Shown here in pieces: positions 26,446 through 35,841 of a stretch of DNA of 64,000 nucleotides. The position numbers and the translations under genes were made by a program. The DNA is taken from contig LVEI03000001.1 of NCBI GenBank assembly GCA_001595385.3, forward strand, positions 1,889,501 to 1,953,500. Reading direction: 5' to 3'. The notes under the pieces were generated by a model, which worked only from the letters and a program-made list of their open reading frames with translations, was not told where the DNA came from and did no database searches. The DNA comes from Deltaproteobacteria bacterium GWC2_55_46 (GTDB taxonomy: Bacteria; Desulfobacterota; GWC2-55-46). How positions within the stretch are numbered: position 1 is the stretch's first letter; each line of letters opens with the position of its first letter.

Positions 26446-26976
26446 TTAAAGCGCCCTCTCTTCGGCTTCCAGGGCCTTCTTGAGCTTCCGTTTTATCATC
26501 TCCCTTTTAAGCCTCGAAAGCCTGTCTATGAAGAGAATACCGTCGATGTGGTCTATCTCATGCTGAAGGGCGATGGCGAAAAGGCCGCCTGCCTTTATTT
26601 CGACCGGTTTGCCGTCCCTGTCAAGGGCCCTTACTTTAAGCCGGGAGGCTCGTTCCACGTCCGCGGTAAAGCCGGGCACGCTCAGGCAACCTTCCTCGTA
26701 GACGGTCTCGCCTTCCGCCGAGACTATCTCAGGGTTTACCAGCGCTACAAGGTTCTTGCCCTTTACACGCTCATTCTCCTCTTCACCGGGGACGTCAAGG
26801 ACTATGACCCTTTTGTCGACACCTACCTGCACAGAGGCAAGACCGATGCCCTTGGCGACGTACATGGTCTCTACCATGTCGTCTATGAGCTTTCTTATGC
26901 CGTCATCGACCTTATCGACAGGTGTAGCCTTGGTCTTGAGGAACGGGTCTGGGTATTTTAGGATATTAAGTATCAT
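26446..26976 (-). CDS. def: Peptide deformylase
   Basis: This 176-residue metalloprotease removes the formyl group from nascent proteins. Motif 2 EEGCLSVPG and motif 3 QHEIDHIDG carry the metal ligands (Cys, His, His) and the catalytic Glu. Motif 1 reads GIGLASVQVG, with Ser where most deformylases have Ala (GxGxAAxQ). It is the first gene of the def-fmt-DUF116 group. Confidence 0.95.
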   Translation of the reverse strand: MILNILKYPDPFLKTKATPVDKVDDGIRKLIDDMVETMYVAKGIGLASVQVGVDKRVIVLDVPGEEENERVKGKNLVALVNPEIVSAEGETVYEEGCLSVPGFTADVERASRLKVRALDRDGKPVEIKAGGLFAIALQHEIDHIDGILFIDRLSRLKREMIKRKLKKALEAEERAL

Positions 26977-27124
26977 GCTATATTATCTGTCATTTCAGGG
27001 CAGATGACCGGATCAGCCTGCCCTTTATCAAATTATGATAATACATGGGCATATCCATTGTAAAGTCGGGAATTTGAAGCAACTGGAAAACCTTGAAGTT
27101 TAAGGATAAGAGAGTTTACATGAA

Positions 27125-27158
27125 AAAAGCCCGCGTGGGATTTTCCACGCGGGCTTTT
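27125..27158 (-). terminator. Terminator after the 27.2-27.8 kb membrane-protein gene
   Basis: AAAAGCCCGCGTGG (27125-27138) pairs with 27145-27158, and on the minus strand the stem runs into a T6 tract. It ends the membrane-protein transcript. Confidence 0.9.
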
Positions 27159-27170
27159 CAGGTCCTGCCG

Positions 27171-27794
27171 TCAGGCAGCCCTTCTCCCCCGCTCCCTTTC
27201 CTCCGCGGCCGCGGCGCCTACGGTGGTCGTCTCTTTAGAGCGGCCTACATACCCGCCAAAGACAGCCGCTACGGCGGTGATGAGCAGCGCGAAGAAGCCC
27301 CAGAGCGAAGCCCTGGAAGCTGTATCAAGGGCGTTCTGTGCCATCTCAGGGGTAATTCCCGGAACCTCGCCGAGGATCATCGAAGCGCTCCTGCCGATTA
27401 TGCCGGCAAAGGAGCTTATGAGCCCGCCGGCCGCCGTGGTCATGAGATAAAAGGCCGTAAAGGTAAACAGAGCCCATACCACAAGACCATGAAGGCCGCT
27501 TTTAAGCTTATCGGTGATCCCGGAGATCCTGCTGGTGACCCAGCCGCCCAGGAAGAGCGATACAAGGCTTACCGCGAGGATATAGATCCCTGTACCAATG
27601 CCGACAGCCCCGAAGCCTCCCTCTGTCATGGGATTCAGGATGCCAAATCCGATGCCCATGCCGAGAAGCATCCAAAGGAGCTGGTTGCCGAGGGCGACCA
27701 GTGTGCCGGCAAATATGCCACCCCATGAGACACGGAAGTACCATGGCTCGTATTTGTACATGCCGGGGGTACCGGTCTCTGATATGTATGCCAT
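27171..27794 (-). CDS. Uncharacterised four-helix membrane protein
   Basis: This 207-residue protein has a short polar start (MAYISETGTPGMYKYEPWYFRVSWGG), four predicted helices (about 26-50, 65-85, 100-125, 165-185) with many small residues, and an Arg-rich tail (EERERGRRAA). GGWVTSRISG and FGGYVGRSKE are glycine-rich loops. I recall similar YrzE/TIGR-type membrane proteins but cannot name a function. A good AGGAGG precedes the start and a strong terminator follows, so it is monocistronic. Confidence 0.8.
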   Translation of the reverse strand: MAYISETGTPGMYKYEPWYFRVSWGGIFAGTLVALGNQLLWMLLGMGIGFGILNPMTEGGFGAVGIGTGIYILAVSLVSLFLGGWVTSRISGITDKLKSGLHGLVVWALFTFTAFYLMTTAAGGLISSFAGIIGRSASMILGEVPGITPEMAQNALDTASRASLWGFFALLITAVAAVFGGYVGRSKETTTVGAAAAEERERGRRAA

Positions 27795-27908
27795 AACAAC
27801 CTCCTTTTTTCCTATATGTTACATCTACTTAGACACCTATTATAATTTTATAGCAGGTACAAAAGGGTGTCAAATCGAGGCGAATCGTTTTTCCGGGGAT
27901 GGAAAGGG

Positions 27909-30308
27909 TCAGACGGCGGTGGCAGGGTCCATGTCTATAGAGAGCGAGACCGTTTGCTTTGACTTTTCAAAGTGCGCCTTCAGGGCGCCGATAAGAGAGT
28001 GGAGGGCGTTTATTTCCTTGCCTTTAAAGAGTATCTGCCATCTGTAGCGGTTTTTGACCTTCTGGACAAGGGCCGGGGCAGGCCCGAGCGCGATTATCCC
28101 GAGTTTTTTAGAGATTATAAGCTTTTCAGCGGCCGCCTTTAAGGCCGCGGCTGCCTTTACGACCTCATCTTCTTTTCTCCCCTCGAACCTGAGGGCGCAA
28201 AGGCGGGCAAAGGGAGGGTAGAGGAGCTCTTTTCTTAATTCCAACTCGTGAGTAAAGAAGGTGTCGTAATCATGGCTGGGAATAGAACTGAAGCAGTAAT
28301 TGCCGGGGTTAAGGGTCTGGATAACGACATGGCCGGGATCGCTCCCCCTCCCGGCCCTGCCAGCGGCCTGGGTTATGAGCTGGAATGTCCTCTCAGAGGA
28401 CCTGAAGTCAGGGATGTTCAAAGAGGTGTCCCCGGATATTACCCCTACCAGGGTGACCCCGGGGAAGTGATGGCCCTTGGAGGCCATCTGGGTGCCTATG
28501 AGCACGTCCAGCCTCTTGCTCTCGACATCGTCTATTATCCTTTTCGCGGCCCCCTTCGCCGAGGCCGTATCCCGGTCAAGCCTGCCTGCCTTTGCCTCGG
28601 GCAGGAGCTTTGACACCTCTTCTTCTACCCTTTCCGTACCAGGCCCGGGGGTGATCAGGTTTACCCCGGAGCAGGTCGGGCAAAGGTCCGGGACAGGCAC
28701 GGAGAGGTCGCAGTAATGGCAAAGGAGCTTTTTTTGCCCCTTGTGGAGCGTGAGGGTTACAGAGCAGTTGAGGCAGGCGAACTGGTGGCCGCAGTCCCTG
28801 CATAGAAGAGAGCTTCCGTAGCCACGCCTGTTAAGAAATAGGAGCGCCTGTCTGCCGGAGCCGACGGTTTCTTTTAAAAGAGAGGCGAGGCGCTCGGAGA
28901 TGACCTCTTTTCGCCCCCGCATGTCGAGCAGCTCTACGGTCGGCAGCTCCCGTGAGTCAACCCTGTTCTTTATGACGAGCGGGGTAAGCTTCCCTGTATT
29001 GGCGTTATGGAATGTCTCTATCGACGGAGTGGCGGAGCCGAGGACGACGGTTATACCCAGGAGCTTGGCGAGCATCATGGCGGCGTCCCTGGCGTTGTAC
29101 CGGACGCCTTCCTCCTGCTTGTAAGAGGTCTCGTGCTCCTCATCGACGATAATGAGCCCGAGGTCTTTAACGGGGGAGAAGAGCGCCGAGCGCGCCCCCA
29201 CGACGATGTCGGCATCGCCCTCAAGGACCCTCCTCCACTCATCGAGCCGTTCTCCCTCGGAGAGGCCGCTGTGCGCAAGGGCCACCCTGCCGGGGAAAAG
29301 GGCCATCAGGTAGGCCGCCGGCCATGGGGTAAGCGCTATCTCGGGGGCCATGATTATAGCCTTCTTGCCGAGCCTTACCGCCTCTTCAAGCGCCTTTAGA
29401 TATACAAGGGTCTTCCCGCTCCCGGTTACGCCATAGAGGAGGAATGGCGAGTAGCCGCCTTTGTTCAAGGCCTCTTTTATCCCGGTTATGGCGGCCTTCT
29501 GCTCAGGGTTCGGCTCAAATGGGGCCTCCCTTGGAGTAAAGCCGGAGAAGGGGTCTCTTCTCAAGCGTACCTCTTCTATACTTACAAGCCCCTTCTCCCT
29601 GAGCCTCTTTATCGCGTCCCATATGTCGCCCAGCTCACTCGTCAGATCGCCAAGGGCGGTCTTCTCATCCCTTTGCCTGAGCCGTTCATAGACCCGCTCC
29701 TGCATGGGAGAGTTCCTGAACACGGGCCTTTCTAACCCGGGGATAAGCGATACGAACTTTTCGGTCTTTTTTGTGCCGCCTCCCTGGATGCTCTCCTCTT
29801 CGGTCAAAAGCCCTTCTTTTTTAAGGCGCTCTATGGCGCTGTAGACGGGCCTGTCCATGAACCTTTTTTTAAGGGCCGATAGCGAGATGCCTTTTTTCGC
29901 GGCCTCCATGATATCGGCTTCAAGAGGCTTAAGTGTGCGCAGAGCGGTTGAGCCGGTAGATCTGATGGACCTTGAGCTTCGAAGATTTGCTGAGCCGGGG
30001 TGCGTTAAGGAGAGCACCTCTCCAAGTGGGGCGAAATAATACGATGACATCCATCTGAAGAACTTAAGGCGCGTCTCATCGAAGATGGGGACGGCGTCGA
30101 GTAAGTCTCTCAGGGGTTTTATCCCTTTTACGTCCGGGGGAGGGGAGCTGGACAGGTTTATTATATAGCCCGTTACCGACCTCTTTCCGAAGGGCACAAG
30201 GACGCGTTTGCCTACAGAGGCCTCTTTTTCAAGCTCCTCCGGGACGCTGTAGGTAAATGTGGATTCGACCGGGACTTCGACGGCTATTTCGGCAAAGCGT
30301 TTGCGCAT
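27909..30308 (-). CDS. priA: Primosomal protein N' (replication restart helicase)
   Basis: This 3'-5' helicase restarts stalled replication forks. Its 799 residues include a DNA-binding N-terminus (about 1-100), Walker A GVTGSGKTLVYLK (about 290), DEEHE, the GSATPS motif, and two zinc-binding Cys clusters (CRDCGHQFACLNC and CHYCDLSVPVPDLCPTC). The C-terminal helicase motif is QAAGRAGRG. Length is normal. It lies 60 bp downstream of dnaB in the replication/ribosome cluster. Confidence 0.96.
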   Translation of the reverse strand: MRKRFAEIAVEVPVESTFTYSVPEELEKEASVGKRVLVPFGKRSVTGYIINLSSSPPPDVKGIKPLRDLLDAVPIFDETRLKFFRWMSSYYFAPLGEVLSLTHPGSANLRSSRSIRSTGSTALRTLKPLEADIMEAAKKGISLSALKKRFMDRPVYSAIERLKKEGLLTEEESIQGGGTKKTEKFVSLIPGLERPVFRNSPMQERVYERLRQRDEKTALGDLTSELGDIWDAIKRLREKGLVSIEEVRLRRDPFSGFTPREAPFEPNPEQKAAITGIKEALNKGGYSPFLLYGVTGSGKTLVYLKALEEAVRLGKKAIIMAPEIALTPWPAAYLMALFPGRVALAHSGLSEGERLDEWRRVLEGDADIVVGARSALFSPVKDLGLIIVDEEHETSYKQEEGVRYNARDAAMMLAKLLGITVVLGSATPSIETFHNANTGKLTPLVIKNRVDSRELPTVELLDMRGRKEVISERLASLLKETVGSGRQALLFLNRRGYGSSLLCRDCGHQFACLNCSVTLTLHKGQKKLLCHYCDLSVPVPDLCPTCSGVNLITPGPGTERVEEEVSKLLPEAKAGRLDRDTASAKGAAKRIIDDVESKRLDVLIGTQMASKGHHFPGVTLVGVISGDTSLNIPDFRSSERTFQLITQAAGRAGRGSDPGHVVIQTLNPGNYCFSSIPSHDYDTFFTHELELRKELLYPPFARLCALRFEGRKEDEVVKAAAALKAAAEKLIISKKLGIIALGPAPALVQKVKNRYRWQILFKGKEINALHSLIGALKAHFEKSKQTVSLSIDMDPATAV

Positions 30309-30368
30309 GCGGGGATTATACTCAAGGAGACAGGCCTGAGGCGAGGTATTTATGGATGGACAGGGGCG

Positions 30369-31766
30369 CTACTCGACCCACTCGCCCTGGGTATCGTAAT
30401 CGTGGGGCGCCTGGTCCTCGAACCTTGTGTACTCGTTCATGAAGGTGAGCCTTGCCGCTCCCGTTGGGCCGTTCCTCTGCTTGGCGATGATTATCTCGGC
30501 GCTCTTCCTTATGCCGCAGGTGCAAAGGTCGGCGGGGCATTCGCATTTCTTGTAGACGCCCTCCCTGTAGACGAACATGACCACGTCCGCGTCCTGCTCG
30601 ATGGCGCCGGATTCTCGTAAGTCCGAGAGCTGCGGGATGTTGCCTTCCCTCTGCTCCGCCCGCCTGGAAAGCTGGGAGAGGGCGACTATCGGGACATGGA
30701 GCTCCTTTGCCATCGCCTTGAGAGACCTCGATATGTCGGATATCTCCTGCTCCCTGTTGTCCTTTCCCTGCTTCCCGCGCATGAGCTGCAGATAGTCGAT
30801 GACGACGAGCTTTATGCCGAACTCCTCTTTCCACCGCCTGGCCTTCGCCCTCATCTCAAGTACCGTCTGCGCAGGCGTGTCGTCTATGAAGATGGGCGCC
30901 TCGTAAAGGGTGCCTACGGCGGTGGTGAGCTTGCCCCAGTCCTCGTCCTTCAAAAACCCGTTCCTGAGCTTCTGGAGGTCGATCCTGGCGCGGGAGGCGA
31001 GCATCCTCTGGACGAGCTGCTCCTTGCTCATCTCAAGCGAGAATACAGCCACAGGGGAGGCGGCGTCTATGGCCGCGTTCTCTGCCACGTTAAGGGCGAA
31101 AGAGGTCTTCCCCATGCCCGGCCTTCCGGCTATGATGATGAGGTCGGAGTCCTGGAGGCCTGCCGTAAGCTTGTCGATCTCTCTAAAGCCGGTGGCGATG
31201 CCCGTGACATGGCTTTTGCGCTCGTAGAGCTTCTCTATCGTCTCGAAGGCGTCCTTTATTATGTCCTTGAGGGCGAAAAAGGACTTCTTGGCCCGATCCT
31301 GCGCTATCTGGAATATCTTCTGCTCTGCCTGGTCGATGAAGTCGTCGGCGTTCTCCACGCCCTCGTAGCCGGAGGTCGCGATATCGGTAGCCGCGCCGAT
31401 GATCCGCCGTATTATCGACTTGCTCTTCACTATCCTGGCATAGTACATGATGTTGGCGGCTGTAGGCGTGGTGTCGACGAGCTCGATGATATAAGGAATG
31501 CCGCCTACCGAGGAGAGCTCGTCTGTGCCCTTGAAGAGGTCCGAGAGCGTGACCGCGTCTATCGGGGTGCTCCTCTCGAAGAGCTTTACCATGCCCCTGA
31601 AGAGCTTGGAGTGGGCGCCATGGTAGAAGTCCTCGGGGGAGAGCAGCTCTATTACCTTTGTTATGGAGTCCTTCTCAAGGAGGATGCCGCCAAGGACGGA
31701 CTGCTCCGCCTCAAGGTTGTGCGGCGGGACCTTGTGAGTGATCTCTCGTGTGACCTGGATAGCCAT
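30369..31766 (-). CDS. dnaB: Replicative DNA helicase DnaB
   Basis: This is the hexameric 5'-3' fork helicase. It has 465 residues: an N-terminal domain (HNLEAEQSVLGGILLEKDSI), a linker, and a RecA-like C-terminal domain with AGRPGMGKTSFALNVA (about 215), VVIDYLQLM and LSQLSRRAE. No intein is present. It follows rplI through a strong stem-loop. Confidence 0.97.
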   Translation of the reverse strand: MAIQVTREITHKVPPHNLEAEQSVLGGILLEKDSITKVIELLSPEDFYHGAHSKLFRGMVKLFERSTPIDAVTLSDLFKGTDELSSVGGIPYIIELVDTTPTAANIMYYARIVKSKSIIRRIIGAATDIATSGYEGVENADDFIDQAEQKIFQIAQDRAKKSFFALKDIIKDAFETIEKLYERKSHVTGIATGFREIDKLTAGLQDSDLIIIAGRPGMGKTSFALNVAENAAIDAASPVAVFSLEMSKEQLVQRMLASRARIDLQKLRNGFLKDEDWGKLTTAVGTLYEAPIFIDDTPAQTVLEMRAKARRWKEEFGIKLVVIDYLQLMRGKQGKDNREQEISDISRSLKAMAKELHVPIVALSQLSRRAEQREGNIPQLSDLRESGAIEQDADVVMFVYREGVYKKCECPADLCTCGIRKSAEIIIAKQRNGPTGAARLTFMNEYTRFEDQAPHDYDTQGEWVE

Positions 31767-31781
31767 TGGGAAGACCGTGGA

Positions 31782-31813
31782 GCCTCACCCGTACCATCCG
31801 GTACGGGTGAGGC
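31782..31813 (-). terminator. Intercistronic hairpin between rplI and dnaB
   Basis: A perfect 14-bp inverted repeat (GCCTCACCCGTACC at 31782-31795 and its complement at 31800-31813) encloses a 4-nt loop. No U-tract follows on the minus strand before dnaB 16 bp later. It is therefore probably a partial terminator or processing site that lowers dnaB relative to the ribosomal genes. Confidence 0.55.
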
Positions 31814-31831
31814 CTTAGGGGTAAAAGGTGG

Positions 31832-32278
31832 TTAATCTTCTTTAACTACGTTGACGGTAATGTTCGCGGCTACTCCGGGATGGAGCTTTATGGCCACGTT
31901 GAACTGGCCGAGGCTCTTTATGTGCTCATCGAGGACGATGTTCTTCCTCTCGATCTCGAAGCCCTGGGCCTTGAGCCCTTCCTCTATGTCGTGCGCCGTG
32001 ACCGAGCCGAACATCTTGTCCTCTTCGGATGTCTTCCTCGAAAAGCTTAAGGATACGGCGTCAAGCCTGGCCTTCAGGGTCGAGGCATGGTCCTTTTTCA
32101 CCTGCATCTTATTGAGGTAAGCTTCCTTTTCAGCTTCGAACTGCCTTATGTTGCCTGCGGTAGCGGCGGTGGCCATCCCCTGGGGAATGAGAAAGTTCCT
32201 GGCGTATCCTGGCGCGACCTTTACCACGTCTCCGTATGTGCCGAGGTTCTCGACCTCTTTTTTAAGTATCACCCTCAT
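31832..32278 (-). CDS. rplI: 50S ribosomal protein L9
   Basis: This 148-residue ribosomal protein has the N-terminal signature MRVILKKEVENLGTYGDVVKVAPGYARNFLIPQGMA, a central helix, and a C-terminal rRNA-binding domain. It is complete. It lies in the rpsF-rpsR-rplI-dnaB cluster, 13 bp after rpsR. Confidence 0.97.
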   Translation of the reverse strand: MRVILKKEVENLGTYGDVVKVAPGYARNFLIPQGMATAATAGNIRQFEAEKEAYLNKMQVKKDHASTLKARLDAVSLSFSRKTSEEDKMFGSVTAHDIEEGLKAQGFEIERKNIVLDEHIKSLGQFNVAIKLHPGVAANITVNVVKED

Positions 32279-32291
32279 GACTGATAGCTCC

Positions 32292-32603
32292 CTAAATGCT
32301 GGTAGTGGTAAAAGGCAGTATGGCGAGGTTCCGCGCCCTCTTTATGGCGCTGCATACTACCCTCTGGTGCTTGGCGCAGGTCCCGGATATCCTCCTGGGC
32401 ACTATCCTGCCCTTCTCGGTTACATAGCCCCTCAAGGCCTTCGCGTCCTTGTAGTCTATCGTGAGACCCTTGGTCTTGCAGAAACGGCAGACCTTCTTCT
32501 TGTGGTAGGGCCTCCTGTCAGGGCGGCCTCCCGGCCTTGACGGCCTCTCAGGCCTCGACGGCCTGTCCGTTCTTATGGGTCTTTCCGGTCTCTCGTCAGC
32601 CAT
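32292..32603 (-). CDS. rpsR: 30S ribosomal protein S18
   Basis: This 103-residue protein ends in the conserved S18 core ([22 protein letters not shown], then [17 protein letters not shown]). The N-terminal 30 residues form an Arg/Pro-rich extension with repeated RPERP/RPSRP units, longer than in E. coli S18. CRFC with a later Cys may bind zinc. Its start overlaps the end of rpsF by 8 bp. Confidence 0.96.
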   Translation of the reverse strand: MADERPERPIRTDRPSRPERPSRPGGRPDRRPYHKKKVCRFCKTKGLTIDYKDAKALRGYVTEKGRIVPRRISGTCAKHQRVVCSAIKRARNLAILPFTTTSI

Positions 32604-32967
32604 TAGCCTGACCTCCTTCCGCTGAAGTTTGCGCGGCAGGGGCGGCCTGCGCGGGCTTTTCCGCCTGCTCCGCCTGCTTTGTGGCGATGACCTTTATGGT
32701 CTGATAGCGGAGTACGTCCTCGTTGAGCTTCATAAGCCTTTCGACCTCTTTGCTGGCCTCGGGCGAGCTCGTGTAATCGAGGACAAAGTAGTAGCCCTCT
32801 CCCTTCTTCTGAATGGGGTAGGCGAGCTTCCTTCTTCCCCACTCATCGACCCTGGCGATGATCCCGCCGGCGCCTTCGAGCGACGACGTGGCCTTCTGGA
32901 TGATGCCCTTTATGGCATCCTCCGCGATGTCGGGCCGGACAACGCAGACTGTCTCGTACCTGTTCAT
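32596..32967 (-). CDS. rpsF: 30S ribosomal protein S6
   Basis: This 123-residue protein starts [14 protein letters not shown] and contains the S6 fold ([39 protein letters not shown]). It has an Ala/Gln-rich C-terminal tail. I chose ATG 32967 because GGAGGGAG lies directly upstream; the 33-residue longer reading has no S6 similarity. The cluster lacks the ssb gene that often sits between rpsF and rpsR. Confidence 0.96.
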   Translation of the reverse strand: MNRYETVCVVRPDIAEDAIKGIIQKATSSLEGAGGIIARVDEWGRRKLAYPIQKKGEGYYFVLDYTSSPEASKEVERLMKLNEDVLRYQTIKVIATKQAEQAEKPAQAAPAAQTSAEGGQANG

Positions 32968-33080
32968 GCTCCCTCCTTCTGGTACCCCGCCAAAAAAAAG
33001 CGGGTCTGTCCCGTTTTTACAGGACAAGGTGGTGGTTGATATATGCCGGCCATGGGCCGGGTGCATAGCCCCTATGCACT
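32968..33080 (-). promoter_or_regulatory. Structured rpsF leader, possible ribosomal-protein autoregulation site
   Basis: The leader can form four successive hairpins on the minus strand. They are GTGCATAG/CTATGCAC (33061-33079), CCGGCC/GGCCGG (33046-33060), GGACA/TGTCC (33007-33026), and CCCGC/GCGGG with a U8 loop (32986-33004). Many bacteria have an S6:S18-binding rpsF leader; I cannot align this one to that motif with confidence. Confidence 0.45.
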
Positions 33081-33093
33081 TATGGAAACAGAT

Positions 33094-33122
33094 TTTATAC
33101 TATTTTTTAAGGGTGAGCGCAA
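33094..33122 (-). promoter_or_regulatory. Promoter of the rpsF operon
   Basis: On the minus strand TTGCGC (complement of 33117-33122) and TATAAA (complement of 33094-33099) are separated by exactly 17 bp, about 120 bp before rpsF. A start near 33087 would begin the leader just upstream of the first hairpin. Confidence 0.7.
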
Positions 33123-33221
33123 GTCTTATCTGTTTATTGTAATCCTGGGGCGGTCCATGGAGGCGGTAACGTTTTGAATTTAAAAAGGAATTTTAGTGTG
33201 TCCCGGCCGGCCTGGAGGGGT

Positions 33222-33713
33222 TCAGGCCGATGGTGCCCTGTGAGCCATGGCTTTTCGCTTGAAAAGCTCTTTATGCTTGGCGAGGTAATAAACGATGGCG
33301 ATGTTAAGCAGCAGGATGGCGACCCTCAGTACCGTGACCTTCTCTATCACCTCGTATAGCTCGAAGGGGATGAAAAGGCCGGTGGCCACGACCGTGAGCC
33401 ATTCGGCCCAGCGCTGCCTGAAGTGCAATCCCGCGGCCTCGATGATATTCATGACCCCGAAGGCGAATATGCCGGCGGTTATCCAGATGAACATGCCGTT
33501 GCCAAGGACGCCTGCCTTCTTGATGGCCGAGCTTATTATCTGGTGGTCGGTGTCGAGGTTCATACTCACCGCAAGAGAGGTGAACGTGTCTTCTACAGAG
33601 TCGCCGAGGTGGTTCAGGAGGCTTATGGAGAGGGCCAGTTCAAAGAGGCCGATGAGCCCCTTGTAGGCTATGATGAACTTGAGGAACTTTTCGCCCTTTT
33701 TTTTCTTCTTCAT
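33222..33713 (-). CDS. DUF2127 family membrane protein
   Basis: This 163-residue protein starts with a Lys-rich segment, then about four helices. The typical DUF2127 features are [16 protein letters not shown] near the N-terminus and [23 protein letters not shown]. Function unknown. It overlaps the end of hisF by 4 bp and lies last in the histidine gene run, where hisI/hisE would be expected in many genomes; a metabolic link is not evident. Confidence 0.82.
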   Translation of the reverse strand: MKKKKKGEKFLKFIIAYKGLIGLFELALSISLLNHLGDSVEDTFTSLAVSMNLDTDHQIISSAIKKAGVLGNGMFIWITAGIFAFGVMNIIEAAGLHFRQRWAEWLTVVATGLFIPFELYEVIEKVTVLRVAILLLNIAIVYYLAKHKELFKRKAMAHRAPSA

Positions 33714-34489
33714 CTCGTGCCTGTCATACCGGGCGGGCGGACCCTTATGCCCTTGCTCTGGAGATATTCCTTTGTCTCGGGTATGGTGAAGACCCCGAAG
33801 TGGAATATCGAGGCGGCAAGGGCCGCGTCGGCGCGCCCCTTTGTGAATGCCTCGTAGATATGCTCGAGAGTGCCGGCCCCGCCTGAGGCTATGACCGGTA
33901 TGGAGGTATTAAGCGAGACCTCGCTGGTAAGGTCGAGGTCGTAGCCGTCCTTTCTGCCGTCCCTGTCCATGCTTGTAAGGAGTATCTCGCCTGCGCCGAG
34001 GGACTCTACCTTCTTCGCCCATTCCACCACGTCCAGCCCCCGGGCCTTCCTGCCGCCGTGGGTATAGACCTCCCAGCCGCCTCCGGCCTTTCTCTTGGCG
34101 TCTATCGCGACCACGATGCACTGGCTGCCGAAGCGCTCAGAGGCGCGTCTTACGAACTCCGGGTCCTCGACCGCCGTCGTGTTTATAGAGACCTTGTCGG
34201 TGCCGGAGCGAAGTAGCTCCTTTATATCATCAAGGGTCCTTATGCCGCCTCCGACGGTAAGAGGCATGAAGACCTCAGAGGCGGTCTCCTCGACCACGTC
34301 GAGAATGGTCTTCCTCTTCTCGTGAGAGGCCGTGATGTCGAGGAATACGAGCTCGTCAGCCCCCTGCTCCTCGTAGGCCTTGGCCGCGTCCACCGGGTCG
34401 CCGGCGTCCTTGAGCTCGACGAAGCTTACGCCCTTCACTACCCGGCCGTCTTTCACGTCCAGGCATGGTATTATCCTCTTGGTAAGCAC
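33710..34489 (-). CDS. hisF: Imidazole glycerol phosphate synthase, cyclase subunit
   Basis: This TIM-barrel subunit uses ammonia from HisH to form imidazole glycerol phosphate and AICAR. Its 259 residues start with [19 protein letters not shown] (catalytic Asp) and have [11 protein letters not shown] and [10 protein letters not shown] phosphate-binding loops. It directly follows hisA with no gap. Confidence 0.97.
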   Translation of the reverse strand: MLTKRIIPCLDVKDGRVVKGVSFVELKDAGDPVDAAKAYEEQGADELVFLDITASHEKRKTILDVVEETASEVFMPLTVGGGIRTLDDIKELLRSGTDKVSINTTAVEDPEFVRRASERFGSQCIVVAIDAKRKAGGGWEVYTHGGRKARGLDVVEWAKKVESLGAGEILLTSMDRDGRKDGYDLDLTSEVSLNTSIPVIASGGAGTLEHIYEAFTKGRADAALAASIFHFGVFTIPETKEYLQSKGIRVRPPGMTGTR

Positions 34490-35212
34490 CTAAAGCCCCT
34501 TTGCCGCCTTTATCGCTTCCTTAAGGCGGATGTTCCCCGCGTAGAGGGCCTTGCCGATGATCATGCCCTCAAGGGCAACACCCCTGTAAGACTCTATGTC
34601 CTTTAGCGACGATATGCCGCCGGAGGCCACGACCGGGATGCTGACGCTTTCTGCCATCTCCCGTGTAGCCTCGACGTTAGGGCCGGCAAGCATGCCGTCC
34701 TTTGATATGTCGGTATAGATGATAGAGGCTACACCCGCCCCTTCGAGCTTCCTGGCAAGGTCAGTAGCCCTCTCGGAGGTGACTGTGACCCAGCCCTTTA
34801 TCGCCACCTTGCCGTCCTTGGCGTCTATGCCGACCGCGACCCTCCCGGGGTACTTGCGCGTAAGGGTATTGACGAAGGCCGGGTTCTCGTAGGCGGCTGT
34901 GCCGATTATTATCCTCTTTACGTGCGGTATGGCGAGGTAGGTCTCGGCTGTCTTTACGTCCCTTATGCCGCCGCCTATCTGGACCGGCACCCCGGTCTTC
35001 TCGATGATCTTTTTTATGACAGGCAGGTTCCTGGCGTTGCCCTCGACCGCGCCGTCGAGGTCGACGAGGTGTATTACTTCAGCGCCCTCGGACTCCCACC
35101 TCTTCGCCACCTCCCAGGGCTCGTCAGAATAGACCGTCTCGGCGTCCATCCTGCCCTGCGTCAGGCGCACGCACCTGCCGTTTTTTATGTCTATGGCCGG
35201 GAATATGAGCAT
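34490..35212 (-). CDS. hisA: ProFAR isomerase HisA
   Basis: This 240-residue TIM barrel isomerises ProFAR to PRFAR. Key segments are FPAIDIKNGRCVRLTQG with the catalytic Asp, QIGGGIRDVKTAE, YTDISKDGML with the second Asp, and VVASGGISSLKD. It lies between hisH and hisF in the his operon. Confidence 0.97.
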   Translation of the reverse strand: MLIFPAIDIKNGRCVRLTQGRMDAETVYSDEPWEVAKRWESEGAEVIHLVDLDGAVEGNARNLPVIKKIIEKTGVPVQIGGGIRDVKTAETYLAIPHVKRIIIGTAAYENPAFVNTLTRKYPGRVAVGIDAKDGKVAIKGWVTVTSERATDLARKLEGAGVASIIYTDISKDGMLAGPNVEATREMAESVSIPVVASGGISSLKDIESYRGVALEGMIIGKALYAGNIRLKEAIKAAKGL

Positions 35213-35226
35213 ATTATATTCTCTCC

Positions 35227-35835
35227 TTAGCGCATCTGGCTAAAGTTCTTTAGCACCTTAAGCCCCGCCCTCTGGCTCTTTTCAGGGTGGAACTGGCAGG
35301 CCATTATATTATCCTTCTGAACGCTGCTGGTAAATTCCACGCCGTACCCGGTCGTCGTGAGGTTTATAGACCTGTCCTCAGGGACCGCGTAGTAGGAGTG
35401 GACGAAGTAGAAGAAGGTCTTATCATCGATGCCTTCGAGCAGCAGGGAGTCCTTGCATCTTGTTGCCTCGTTCCAGCCCATGTGCGGCACCTTTAACGCC
35501 CTGTCCTCCGGGAACCTGACCACCCTGCCTTTCAATACGCCGAGCCCCCGGTGGAGGCCGAACTCCGTAGATTCCTCGAAGAGGAGCTGGAGGCCGAGGC
35601 ATATGCCGAGGAAAGGCTTGCCCTTTTCAATGGATTTGATGATGGGCTCTACGAGGCCGTAATCCTCGAGGTTCTTCATGCAGTCCTTGAAGGCGCCGAC
35701 ACCCGGGAGGACTACATGGCTCGCGTCAAGGATTGCGCGCGGGTCGCGCGTTGCAACCGCGGTAGCGCCGACCTTCTCGAAGCCCTTGGCCACGCTCCGG
35801 AGGTTTCCCATGTCGTAGTCGATTATAGCTATCAT
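35227..35835 (-). CDS. hisH: Imidazole glycerol phosphate synthase, glutaminase subunit
   Basis: This class I glutamine amidotransferase supplies ammonia to HisF. Its 202 residues have GVGAFKDCM, the nucleophile motif LGICLGLQLLFEES (Cys near residue 80), and FVHSYYAVP and QFHPEKSQ with the catalytic His and Glu. It lies 6 bp after hisB. Confidence 0.97.
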   Translation of the reverse strand: MIAIIDYDMGNLRSVAKGFEKVGATAVATRDPRAILDASHVVLPGVGAFKDCMKNLEDYGLVEPIIKSIEKGKPFLGICLGLQLLFEESTEFGLHRGLGVLKGRVVRFPEDRALKVPHMGWNEATRCKDSLLLEGIDDKTFFYFVHSYYAVPEDRSINLTTTGYGVEFTSSVQKDNIMACQFHPEKSQRAGLKVLKNFSQMR

Positions 35836-35841
35836 CAGGTA

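Noticed and set aside
30696-31835. Long plus-strand frame opposite dnaB
   Set aside because: dnaB on the minus strand is full length and unmistakable; the antisense product resembles no family.
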